DNA of 5,521 bases from an uncultured Oscillospiraceae bacterium (lineage in GTDB: Bacteria > Bacillota_A > Clostridia > Oscillospirales > Oscillospiraceae). A program made the position numbers and the translations under genes. Where the stretch lies: assembly GCA_910584605.1 (NCBI GenBank), contig CAJUAW010000091.1:1-5521 (forward strand). The letters are read 5' to 3'. Of the stretch, positions 1-4,778 are shown in pieces; within the stretch, counting starts at the first letter, position 1, and each line of letters starts with the position of its first letter. The notes beneath the pieces were generated by a model. The model ran no database searches. It saw only the letters and a program-made list of their open reading frames with translations, and was not told the origin of the DNA.

Positions 1-652
1 CCTGGGCCACCCCCTCCACCAGCAGGTTTGGAATGATGCTGGTGTACAGGCTCCCCGGCCCCAGCAGGATCAGGTCCGCCTCCCCGATGGCCTTCAATGC
101 CGCCGGAGTGGCCGCCGGACTGCGGGGGATCAGGTTGACATGGTGGATGCGGCAGTCCTGCTCCTTTTTGAAGGCAGCGATCTGAGACTCCCCCACCACG
201 CGGGCGTCGTTGGCAAAGACGGCCTCCAGCTGCACATCGGCGCTGGTCACCGGGATCACCTGGCCGGTGATGGCCAGAACATAGCTCATCTCGGCCACCG
301 CCTCCTCAAAGGAGCCGGTGATGCCGTTAAGGGCGGCCAGAATCAGGTTGCCGAAGGACTGGCCCGCCAGCACTCCCTCAGAGAAGCGGTAGGTCAGCAG
401 CCGCTCCATGATGGGTTCGGTGTTGGCCAGAGCCTCCATACAGTGGCGGATGTCCCCCGGCGGGGGGATGCGCAGGTCCTGGCGCAGGGCGCCGGAGCCT
501 CCTCCGTTGTCCGCCACCGTGACGATGGCGGTGAGGTTCTGGGTGTATTTTTTCAGCCCCCGCAGCATGGTGGACAGCCCCGTCCCGCCGCCCACCGCGA
601 CAATTTTTGGCCCCCGCTCCCACAGCTGGAGGGTGGGATATGCTTCACTCAT
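1..652 (-). CDS. glmR: GlmR/YvcK family gluconeogenesis factor, 3'-truncated by the window edge
   Basis: 217 codons are visible, reading off the left edge; family members are about 320 residues, so roughly the last third is missing. Visible motifs: GGGTG at residues 21-25 (nucleotide/substrate loop), VADNGGGSG at 46-54, DIRHC at 67-71, GNLILAAL at 101-108, and LLGPGSLYTSIIPNLLV at 196-212, all typical of the CofD/YvcK fold. In Bacillus the protein binds UDP-GlcNAc, is needed for growth on gluconeogenic carbon, and stimulates GlmS to feed peptidoglycan precursors; this role is inferred here by homology. The ATG at 652 is chosen because an AAGGA ribosome site sits about 7 bases upstream and the GPKIVAVGGGTG core follows after a short 13-residue lead. 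The start overlaps the stop of the upstream 32-aa ORF by 8 bases, and the gene lies just downstream of rapZ as in Bacillus. Asn49 replaces the Asp I would expect in the VADDGG motif. Confidence 0.95.
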   Translation of the reverse strand, partial: MSEAYPTLQLWERGPKIVAVGGGTGLSTMLRGLKKYTQNLTAIVTVADNGGGSGALRQDLRIPPPGDIRHCMEALANTEPIMERLLTYRFSEGVLAGQSFGNLILAALNGITGSFEEAVAEMSYVLAITGQVIPVTSADVQLEAVFANDARVVGESQIAAFKKEQDCRIHHVNLIPRSPAATPAALKAIGEADLILLGPGSLYTSIIPNLLVEGVAQ

Positions 653-743
653 CCGTTTTCCTTTCTTCCGGCTCCGGCCAGTCCAGCTGGCGCCGCTCCA
701 AACCATCCAGACTGAACCGTCTCATCAGCTGGTTCAACTCCAT
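645..743 (-). CDS. Unrecognised 32-aa small protein between rapZ and glmR
   Basis: I do not recognise this product. It begins MELNQLMRRFSLDGLERR and ends EERKTDE: highly charged, no membrane segment, probably one amphipathic helix with an acidic, proline-containing tail. The case for translation is positional: a full AGGAGG lies 6 bases before the ATG, built partly from the rapZ stop codon (TAG), and the ORF ends 8 bases inside glmR (the sequence GGATGAGTGA holds both the glmR ATG and this TGA). A longer in-frame start at 827 would lie inside rapZ and has no such ribosome site. It could be a genuine microprotein or a leader peptide that couples glmR translation to rapZ. Confidence 0.5.
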   Translation of the reverse strand: MELNQLMRRFSLDGLERRQLDWPEPEERKTDE

Positions 744-749
744 GGGAGA

Positions 750-755
750 CCTCCT
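750..755 (-). promoter_or_regulatory. Shine-Dalgarno AGGAGG of the 32-aa ORF
   Basis: The minus strand reads TAGGAGGTCTCCCATG. The rapZ stop TAG (756-754) supplies the first bases of the ribosome site, with a 6-base spacer to the ATG at 743. This consensus-strength site sets the start of the small ORF and would let ribosomes finishing rapZ re-initiate. Confidence 0.6.
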
Positions 756-1617
756 AATTCCGCCCCAGGTCCCGGTGGCTCTCGGCCAGCGGCCAGCCCT
801 GGGCCTTGATTTTCTCTCCCAGCGCATGGGCTATGGCCACCGAGCGATGGTGGCCCCCGGTGCAGCCGATGGAGATGACCAGAGAGGTCTTTCCCTCCTC
901 CTCATACCGGGGGAGCAGCCAGCCTACCAGGTCCCACAGCCGGTTTAAAAATTCCGTCCCCTGGCCGTTTTGAAAAACATAGTCCCGCACCTCCGCGTCC
1001 AGGCCGGTAAGGGGGCGCAGCTTGGCGACATAGAAGGGGTTGGGCAGAAAGCGGACGTCAAAGACCAGGTCGGCCTCCATGGGGACCCCGTGCTTGAAGC
1101 CAAAGGAGGTTACCCGCACCTCCATCCGCTCCCGGCCAGTGTCCGCCCGGCCGAACATCTGCCGCAGGACCCCCTTCAGCTTGGCGGTGGACAGGTTGGA
1201 GCTGTCGATGATCTTATCCGCCCGCTCCCGCAGAGGGGCCAGCATCTGCCGCTCCAGCCCGATGGCCTCCTCCAGGCTGTCCGCCTCCTCCGCCAGGGGA
1301 TGGGAGCGGCGGGTCTCCTTATACCGCTTGATGATGGTCTCGCCGGAGGCCTCCATAAACAGGATGCGGTAGGCGCACTTCATCTCCTCCAGGACATCCA
1401 GGGCATGGAACAGGCCGTCGAAGTTGGTGCCTGTCCGGACGTCGGTGACCAGGGCCACCCGGTCGTACTTCCCCGGCCCCGCCGCGCACAGCTCCGCGAA
1501 TTTGGGGATCAGCGGGGCGGGCAGATTGTCTATGCAGAAGTAGTCCATGTCCTCCAGGAACGAGGCGGCCTTGCTCTTCCCCGCCCCGGACAGACCGGAA
1601 ATGATGATAAATTCCAT
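754..1617 (-). CDS. rapZ: RapZ/YvcJ family nucleotide-binding protein
   Basis: 287 residues, matching family length (about 284 in E. coli, 295 in B. subtilis). N-terminal P-loop GLSGAGKS at residues 8-15, CIDNLP at 28-33, VTDVR at 57-61, RRSHPL at 103-108, then the C-terminal domain with SFGFKHGVP at 171-179, DLVFDVRFLPNPFY at 183-196, GCTGGHHRSV at 251-260 and a terminal HRDL. In enterobacteria RapZ binds GlcN6P and directs decay of the sRNA GlmZ to control GlmS; in Firmicutes YvcJ is a GTP/ATP-hydrolysing protein linked to competence and to the glmR locus, without known GlmZ, so the exact target here is open. The ATG at 1617 is preferred over an in-frame start at 1764 because the extra 49 residues are low-quality sequence lying over the upstream gene, whereas MEFIIISGLSGAGKS is the normal N-terminus. 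The ribosome site is weak (GAGAG). The gene starts 25 bases after the previous stop. Confidence 0.96.
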   Translation of the reverse strand: MEFIIISGLSGAGKSKAASFLEDMDYFCIDNLPAPLIPKFAELCAAGPGKYDRVALVTDVRTGTNFDGLFHALDVLEEMKCAYRILFMEASGETIIKRYKETRRSHPLAEEADSLEEAIGLERQMLAPLRERADKIIDSSNLSTAKLKGVLRQMFGRADTGRERMEVRVTSFGFKHGVPMEADLVFDVRFLPNPFYVAKLRPLTGLDAEVRDYVFQNGQGTEFLNRLWDLVGWLLPRYEEEGKTSLVISIGCTGGHHRSVAIAHALGEKIKAQGWPLAESHRDLGRN

Positions 1618-1642
1618 GGTATCACTCTCTTTTGCAGAACTT

Positions 1643-2098
1643 TTAACCGGGTTCTCCCCGTTCCTTCTCCACCAGAGGGAGCAGCGCCGCCAGGATGGCC
1701 TCTCCCAACTCCCTGGGGCCAATTCCGTCCTGGAGCACTGTGCAGGGCTCCAGCTCTGGCACAAAGCCCCGCTCGGAGCGGCCGTCCCACCGGGTAATGG
1801 ACAGCTGCGTCCCTCTCAGCGTCACATCAACCGAAGAGGACGCCGCCTGAAATGCCTTCCAACTCCGGAGCCCCGGCTGGAACCAGTAGCCCTTGGCCTC
1901 CGGGTCATACTGGATGTTCCCCGCTTTCAGTTCGTCCAGCAGTTCCAGCACTGCCGCCCCCAGTTCCTCCGCCTGGGGCGGCCAGGGCAGCTTTCGGGCC
2001 TCGTGGGAGGCGCATTTGATGCCCACCGTGGGCACCAGCAGGGTGGTCTTCTCCCGGACGGCGTAAATGCTCACCGGGTATCGTTCACTCAACTTCAT
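1643..2098 (-). CDS. Hypothetical 151-aa protein of the murB-rapZ operon
   Basis: I cannot assign a family. The protein starts MKLSERYPVSIYAVREKTT and looks soluble: no signal peptide or membrane span is apparent. An N-terminal part (1-30) is rich in beta-type residues, a leucine-rich helix EELGAAVLELLDELKAG covers 44-60, a mixed strand region with aromatic residues (QYDPEAKGYWFQPG) covers 63-76, a second beta stretch DVTLRGTQLSITRW covers 91-104, and a C-terminal helix (LGEAILAALLPLVEKE) covers 131-146. The ATG overlaps the murB stop by four bases (ATGA), with AAGGTG 5 bases upstream inside murB, so the two are probably translationally coupled. In many Clostridia a PHP-domain gene lies at this place; no PHP metal-binding histidine motifs are visible here. 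Co-transcription with murB and rapZ suggests an envelope or carbon-linked role, but that is only context. Confidence 0.8.
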   Translation of the reverse strand: MKLSERYPVSIYAVREKTTLLVPTVGIKCASHEARKLPWPPQAEELGAAVLELLDELKAGNIQYDPEAKGYWFQPGLRSWKAFQAASSSVDVTLRGTQLSITRWDGRSERGFVPELEPCTVLQDGIGPRELGEAILAALLPLVEKERGEPG

Positions 2099-3024
2099 TT
2101 CAGCACCTTGACCTCCAGCTCCAGCTCCACGCCGGTCTTCCGGAGGACCCGCTCCTTCACCCGGTCCACCAGCGTCAGCATGTCTGCGCAGGTCGCTCCG
2201 CCCCGGTTGACCAGGAACCCGGCGTGCTTTTCCGACACCTGGGCTCCGCCCACGGAGAGGCCCTTCAGCCCGCACTGGTCGATGAGGGCGGCGGCGAAGT
2301 GTCCCGGCGGGCGCTTGAACATGGACCCGGCGCTGGGGTACTCCAGGGGCTGCTTTTCCCGGCGCTGGGCGGCCAGCTCGTCCATGCGGACCTTGATGGC
2401 GGCGGGGTCCCCCTGGTCCAGGTGAAAGCGGGCCTCTAAAATCAGGCATTTACGGTCAGAGAAGATGCTTTTCCGGTAGCCCAGGCCGCACTCCGAAGCG
2501 GGCAGGGTACATATCGCCCCCGTCTCGTCCAAAAAGGTGACCGACTCCAGCACCTGGGCCATCTCCCCGCCGTAGGCCCCGGCGTTCATGGTGACCGCCC
2601 CGCCTACGCTGCCTGGGATGCCGCCGGCAAATTCCAGGCCGCCAAGCCCCCAATGCAGTGCGGTCTGGGACAGCTTGGACAACAGCGCCGCCCCTCCCGC
2701 ATCTAAGAGCGGTCTGCCGCCTTTGGGGGGCGTCTTAAGGCATATTGCCTCGAATTCCCCCGCCAGCTTGACCACAAAGCCCGGATACCCCTCGTCCGCC
2801 ACCAGCAGGTTGGAACCGTTGCCCAGGAAAAAGGGCTCGACGCCCAGCTCACGAGCAGTATTGATGGATGCCTGCACCTGCTCCATGCTGCCGGGCAGCG
2901 CCATCAGCGCCGCCGGACCGCCGATGCGGAAGGTGGTGTGCTTCGCCATGGACTCATCCGTCCGCAGCTCCAGCTCCGGACTGCGCTCTGTCAGCCGTTT
3001 TTTCAGTTCCTCCAGTCGTTCCAT
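2095..3024 (-). CDS. murB: UDP-N-acetylenolpyruvoylglucosamine reductase MurB (type II)
   Basis: 309 residues, close to the ~300 of B. subtilis MurB. The cytoplasmic flavoenzyme reduces UDP-GlcNAc-enolpyruvate to UDP-MurNAc with NADPH, the second committed step of peptidoglycan synthesis. FAD-domain landmarks: HTTFRIGGPA at 29-38, GNGSNLLV at 68-75, and GGIPGSVGGAVTMNAGAYGGE at 134-154. YRKS at 183-186 supplies the active-site Arg184; SAGSMFKRP at 231-239 supplies the proton-donor Ser234; the terminal VELELEVKVLK contains the conserved catalytic Glu (likely 304). The compact C-terminal domain without the E. coli loop makes it type II. The ATG at 3024 is chosen because GGAGG lies a few bases upstream and MERLEELKKRL leads normally into the FAD domain; an in-frame start at 3123 would put 33 unrelated residues across the promoter and terminator. 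First gene of the murB-X-rapZ-smORF-glmR operon. Confidence 0.97.
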   Translation of the reverse strand: MERLEELKKRLTERSPELELRTDESMAKHTTFRIGGPAALMALPGSMEQVQASINTARELGVEPFFLGNGSNLLVADEGYPGFVVKLAGEFEAICLKTPPKGGRPLLDAGGAALLSKLSQTALHWGLGGLEFAGGIPGSVGGAVTMNAGAYGGEMAQVLESVTFLDETGAICTLPASECGLGYRKSIFSDRKCLILEARFHLDQGDPAAIKVRMDELAAQRREKQPLEYPSAGSMFKRPPGHFAAALIDQCGLKGLSVGGAQVSEKHAGFLVNRGGATCADMLTLVDRVKERVLRKTGVELELEVKVLK

Positions 3025-3057
3025 AGGCCCTCCCAATCTCAGGATCGTTATCGTTTG

Positions 3058-3086
3058 ATTATAGCAGATTTTTGCGGAAATTAGAA
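3058..3086 (-). promoter_or_regulatory. Putative sigma-A promoter of the murB operon
   Basis: The minus strand has a perfect -10 TATAAT (3063-3058), 17 bases after a weak -35 TTCTAA (3086-3081). Predicted start near 3051 gives a leader of about 27 bases before the murB ATG. It lies directly downstream of the terminator at 3098-3130, consistent with a fresh transcription unit starting at murB. Confidence 0.6.
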
Positions 3087-3097
3087 TAGGGGGAATC

Positions 3098-3130
3098 AAA
3101 AAAACTGCTGCGGATTTGTCCACAGCAGTT
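3098..3130 (-). terminator. Intrinsic terminator after the 65-aa gene
   Basis: Minus-strand stem AACTGCTGTGG / CCGCAGCAGTT (11 bp with one T-G wobble) around the 6-base loop ACAAAT, followed by an uninterrupted T run (7 T including the last two stem bases). It starts 5 bases after the stop codon of the 65-aa gene and separates the accessory cassette from the murB promoter. Confidence 0.88.
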
Positions 3131-3135
3131 GGCCT

Positions 3136-3333
3136 CTATTCCCCGGCGGCCTGCACCGCCTTTCGTATGTCCTCCTCGGCTTCCTGCAGACAGTTCCAGA
3201 TCACAAAAAATCCATCCGCATAGGGGTCCCGCACCCGCCCCAGCCCGTACATCATCAGCTCCACTGCGTTGACTGCGCATTTCAGCCGGTGTAACGGCTC
3301 CTCCAGGTCCAGCAAAAGTTCTTTTGTATTCAC
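3136..3333 (-). CDS. Hypothetical 65-aa helical protein of the RHH cassette
   Basis: Function not recognised. The sequence (MNTKELLLDLEEPLHRLKCAV at the start if GTG is read as Met, then NAVELMMYGLGRVRDPYADGFF and VIWNCLQEAEEDIRKAVQAAGE) suggests two long helices, about 4-31 and 42-63, joined by a short turn (RVRDPYAD), with no signal peptide or clear membrane span. The GTG start at 3333 is preferred because AGGAGG sits 5 bases upstream; the in-frame ATG at 3396 has no ribosome site and would translate through an inverted repeat. The gene lies 107 bases downstream of the RHH gene, on the same strand, and is followed at once by an intrinsic terminator, so it is probably the second gene of that unit. 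An RHH gene followed by a small gene resembles toxin-antitoxin order, but nothing in the sequence matches a toxin family I know. Its GC content is intermediate between the RHH gene and the core genes. Confidence 0.72.
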   Translation of the reverse strand: MNTKELLLDLEEPLHRLKCAVNAVELMMYGLGRVRDPYADGFFVIWNCLQEAEEDIRKAVQAAGE

Positions 3334-3338
3334 GTTTT

Positions 3339-3344
3339 CCTCCT
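3339..3344 (-). promoter_or_regulatory. Shine-Dalgarno AGGAGG of the 65-aa gene
   Basis: The minus strand reads AAGGAGGAAAACGTG, placing a consensus ribosome site 5 bases before GTG at 3333. This decides the GTG start over the longer ATG at 3396. Confidence 0.75.
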
Positions 3345-3357
3345 TGCTTTTTGCCAG

Positions 3358-3389
3358 AAGGAATGGTATAGTGAAATTTGCCATTCCTT
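3358..3389. repeat. 9-bp inverted repeat upstream of the 65-aa gene
   Basis: Perfect arms AAGGAATGG (3358-3366) and CCATTCCTT (3381-3389) flank a 14-base AT-rich spacer. It lies 25-56 bases before the GTG start of the 65-aa gene, just upstream of its ribosome site. It could be an operator or an mRNA hairpin; no T run follows, so it is not an intrinsic terminator. Confidence 0.45.
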
Positions 3390-3400
3390 TCGGCATGGTT

Positions 3401-3446
3401 CAATAGGGTGTTGGTACAGCTTGTCAGGGCGGCCAACACTCTATTG
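3401..3446. repeat. 14-bp imperfect inverted repeat over the RHH stop codon
   Basis: Arms CAATAGGGTGTTGG (3401-3414) and CCAACACTCTATTG (3433-3446) are complementary at 13 of 14 positions, with an 18-base spacer. The odd position is a G-U pair in plus-strand RNA but an A-C mismatch in minus-strand RNA. The RHH stop codon (3443-3441) is inside the right arm. No T tract follows on the minus strand, so it may protect the 3' end or modulate read-through rather than terminate. Confidence 0.55.
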
Positions 3447-3623
3447 CTTTTCCAGTTCCTCTTTCAGCAAATCAATCCCTTGCATGATTGCATCGGTTCT
3501 TGATACCCCTAATTGCTCGGCACAATCCTGAATTTTTTGTACTTCACCTTTAGAGATGCGCAGATTAATTTTTTCTGTACGGGATTCTTCGCCTTTAGGA
3601 GGTCTTCCAGTCCGTGGAGACAC
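3441..3623 (-). CDS. Ribbon-helix-helix (CopG/Arc-type) DNA-binding protein
   Basis: 60 residues. A basic, Pro/Gly-rich arm (RTGRPPKGEESRT, 4-16) is followed by the strand EKINLRIS (17-24) that in RHH dimers inserts into the DNA major groove, helix A KGEVQKIQDCAEQL (25-38), the turn GVSRTDA, and helix B (41-58) ending in a charged tail. This is the short CopG-like regulator type common in Clostridia accessory regions; many repress their own promoter or act as antitoxins. The GTG at 3623 is used because GAGGTG lies 7 bases upstream; an ATG 4 bases further up is in another frame and stops after ten codons. Its promoter sits inside a long perfect palindrome, a strong hint of autorepression (inferred). 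Base composition is about 40% GC over 3481-3720 by hand count, far below the flanking core genes, which suggests horizontal acquisition. The regulated targets cannot be read from the sequence. Confidence 0.85.
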   Translation of the reverse strand: MSPRTGRPPKGEESRTEKINLRISKGEVQKIQDCAEQLGVSRTDAIMQGIDLLKEELEKQ

Positions 3624-3630
3624 CCATTAT

Positions 3631-3636
3631 CACCTC
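3631..3636 (-). promoter_or_regulatory. Ribosome site GAGGTG of the RHH gene
   Basis: The minus strand reads GAGGTGATAATGGGTG. GAGGTG is 7 bases from the GTG start at 3623 and supports the non-ATG start. Confidence 0.6.
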
Positions 3637-3639
3637 ACT

Positions 3640-3677
3640 TTTGGGCATACATATATCATAAATTATGTATGCCCAAA
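3640..3677. promoter_or_regulatory. Perfect 14-bp inverted repeat, likely operator for the RHH protein
   Basis: Arms TTTGGGCATACATA (3640-3653) and TATGTATGCCCAAA (3664-3677) are perfectly complementary around a 10-base AT-rich spacer. The repeat begins right after the -35 hexamer of the RHH promoter, contains the -10 and the predicted start point, and ends 16 bases before the RHH start codon. A dimeric protein bound here would block polymerase, so it fits a self-repression operator. That the RHH protein binds it is inference. Confidence 0.7.
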
Positions 3678-3683
3678 TGTCAA
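3655..3683 (-). promoter_or_regulatory. Near-consensus sigma-A promoter of the RHH gene
   Basis: The minus strand carries a perfect -35 TTGACA (3683-3678), exactly 17 bases, then TATGAT (3660-3655; one change from TATAAT). Predicted start near 3648, leader about 25 bases. This is the strongest promoter-like sequence I see in the window. Confidence 0.82.
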
Positions 3684-3781
3684 GAGATTTAAATATTAAA
3701 AAGAGCGGCAAGGACTACACCAATGAGGAGCTGTGCAATCTGATCGACACCATTGCAGAAGCGAAGGACCAGGAAACCTGA
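3665..3781 (+). pseudogene. Possible 38-codon gene remnant, opposite strand
   Basis: Plus-strand frame open for 38 codons to a TGA; its downstream part reads KKSGKDYTNEELCNLIDTI then AEAKDQET, which looks like the helical C-terminus of a real protein. The first ATG (3665) lies inside the inverted repeat and has no ribosome site, and neither does the one at 3677, so translation from here is doubtful. The likeliest reading is the 3' end of a gene whose body was lost when the accessory block formed or inserted; a chance ORF is the alternative. I do not recognise the parent family. Confidence 0.3.
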
Positions 3782-3789
3782 ACATGAGC

Positions 3790-3815
3790 AAGGCCCGGGC
3801 AAAAGCCCGGGCCTT
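3790..3815 (-). terminator. GC-rich hairpin at the end of hprK-glcK, probable terminator
   Basis: Perfect 11-bp stem AAGGCCCGGGC / GCCCGGGCCTT with a 4-base loop, starting 6 bases after the glcK stop. On the minus strand only two T follow before GCTCATGTT, so it lacks the classical U tract; the very stable stem may still terminate or protect the 3' end. Being symmetrical, it could also serve the plus-strand fragment that ends 8 bases away. Confidence 0.65.
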
Positions 3816-3821
3816 AACACG

Positions 3822-4778
3822 TCACACCAGATTACACAGCAGGGCCGCGCCGACCACACCGGCGTCGTTGCCCAGAGAAGCCTTCTCGATGCGGACGCGG
3901 TGGTTTTTGTCAAAGCTGCCGTTCCAAACCAGCTCACGCAGAGGGTTCAGCAGCAGATCGTCTTCGGCATTGCTCACGCCTCCGCCCAAGCAGATAATTT
4001 CAGGCTGAAGCATGTTCACCAGGTTGATCATGCCGATGGACAACCCCTGTAAGTAGTTGTTCAGCACCCGCTTTGCGGCGGCGTCCCCCAGGCGGGCGGC
4101 CTGGAAGGGAGTGCGGCCCTGGACCTTGTAGCTGTCGCCGTCCACCAGCGTCCACAGCTTGCTGTTCCGCTCCCGCTCCATCTCCAGCCGGGTGAGCTGG
4201 ATCAGGGCGGTGGCCGAGCCGTACCGCTCCCAGCAGCCCCGGCTGCCGCAGCCGCACAGGATGCCGTTGGGCTGGATGATCATGTGGCCGACCTCCATTC
4301 CGGCGTTGGCAAAGCCGGTGAACAGCTTGCCGTCCAGGATCAGGCCGCCGCCGATGCCAGTGCCCAGGGTGATCAGCATCGCCGGGTCACAGCCCTTGGC
4401 CGCGCCCGCCCAATACTCGCCCACGGCGGCGCAGTTGGCGTCGTTGCCCAGGAAAACCGGGATCTCCCACTCCTTCCGGAACATCTCCCGCAGGGGCACG
4501 TCCCGGTCCCGGAAGGGCATGTTGGGGTTCTGAACGAACAGGCCGGACTTGTTGTCCACCACGCCGGGCAGGCCGATGCCCACCGACTCGATCTGGCTGG
4601 GGTCCACCTCCCCCACCTCGCACAAGCGCTTGGCCATCCGCACCAGCTCCCCGGCGAACTGCTCCGCCGTCATGTCCTTAGACACCGGAGTATTGACCTT
4701 GTTGAAGATATGCCCCAGCTCGTCCACCAGACCGGCCACCAGGTTGGTGCCCCCCACGTCAATTCCGATATAATACAT
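3822..4778 (-). CDS. glcK: ROK-family glucokinase
   Basis: 318 residues, normal for the family. It should phosphorylate glucose to glucose-6-phosphate with ATP in the cytoplasm. Visible motifs: phosphate loop DVGGT at 7-11; GLPG at 69-72; catalytic Asp113 in GNDAN (111-115); second phosphate loop TLGTGIGGG at 137-145; EVGH at 162-165 with zinc-ligand His165; the ROK zinc signature CGCGSRGCWE at 175-184 (Cys175, Cys177, Cys182, sugar-binding Glu184); adenosine loop GGGVS at 265-269. All catalytic and zinc residues are present, so it looks active. The glucose rather than ManNAc or fructose assignment rests on overall similarity to Firmicute GlcK and is less certain. The ATG shares one base with the hprK stop (TGATG) and its AGGAGG site lies within the last hprK codons, indicating coupled translation. 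Confidence 0.94.
   Translation of the reverse strand: MYYIGIDVGGTNLVAGLVDELGHIFNKVNTPVSKDMTAEQFAGELVRMAKRLCEVGEVDPSQIESVGIGLPGVVDNKSGLFVQNPNMPFRDRDVPLREMFRKEWEIPVFLGNDANCAAVGEYWAGAAKGCDPAMLITLGTGIGGGLILDGKLFTGFANAGMEVGHMIIQPNGILCGCGSRGCWERYGSATALIQLTRLEMERERNSKLWTLVDGDSYKVQGRTPFQAARLGDAAAKRVLNNYLQGLSIGMINLVNMLQPEIICLGGGVSNAEDDLLLNPLRELVWNGSFDKNHRVRIEKASLGNDAGVVGAALLCNLV

Noticed and set aside
140..715. 191-codon plus-strand ORF opposite glmR
   Set aside because: Antisense shadow of a clear GlmR coding frame, with low-complexity composition.
754..1764. Longer rapZ start giving 336 residues
   Set aside because: The extension reads antiframe through the 151-aa gene with Trp/Arg-rich shadow sequence; the RapZ P-loop follows directly after the ATG at 1617.
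2095..3123. Longer murB start giving 342 residues
   Set aside because: The extra 33 residues cross the murB -10 box and the upstream terminator; the ATG at 3024 has a ribosome site and a family-typical N-terminus.
3367..3403. Possible second promoter (TTGAAC at 3403-3398) for the 65-aa gene
   Set aside because: No acceptable -10 at 16-18 bases spacing; the nearest TATA-like bases are too far away.
3059..3439. 126-codon minus-strand ORF over the cassette
   Set aside because: It runs through the terminator, both inverted repeats and out of frame across the 65-aa gene, and has no ribosome site.
3689..3937. 82-codon minus-strand ORF overlapping the glcK 3' end
   Set aside because: Out of frame with glcK, crosses the hairpin, Trp/Cys/Arg-rich, no ribosome site.
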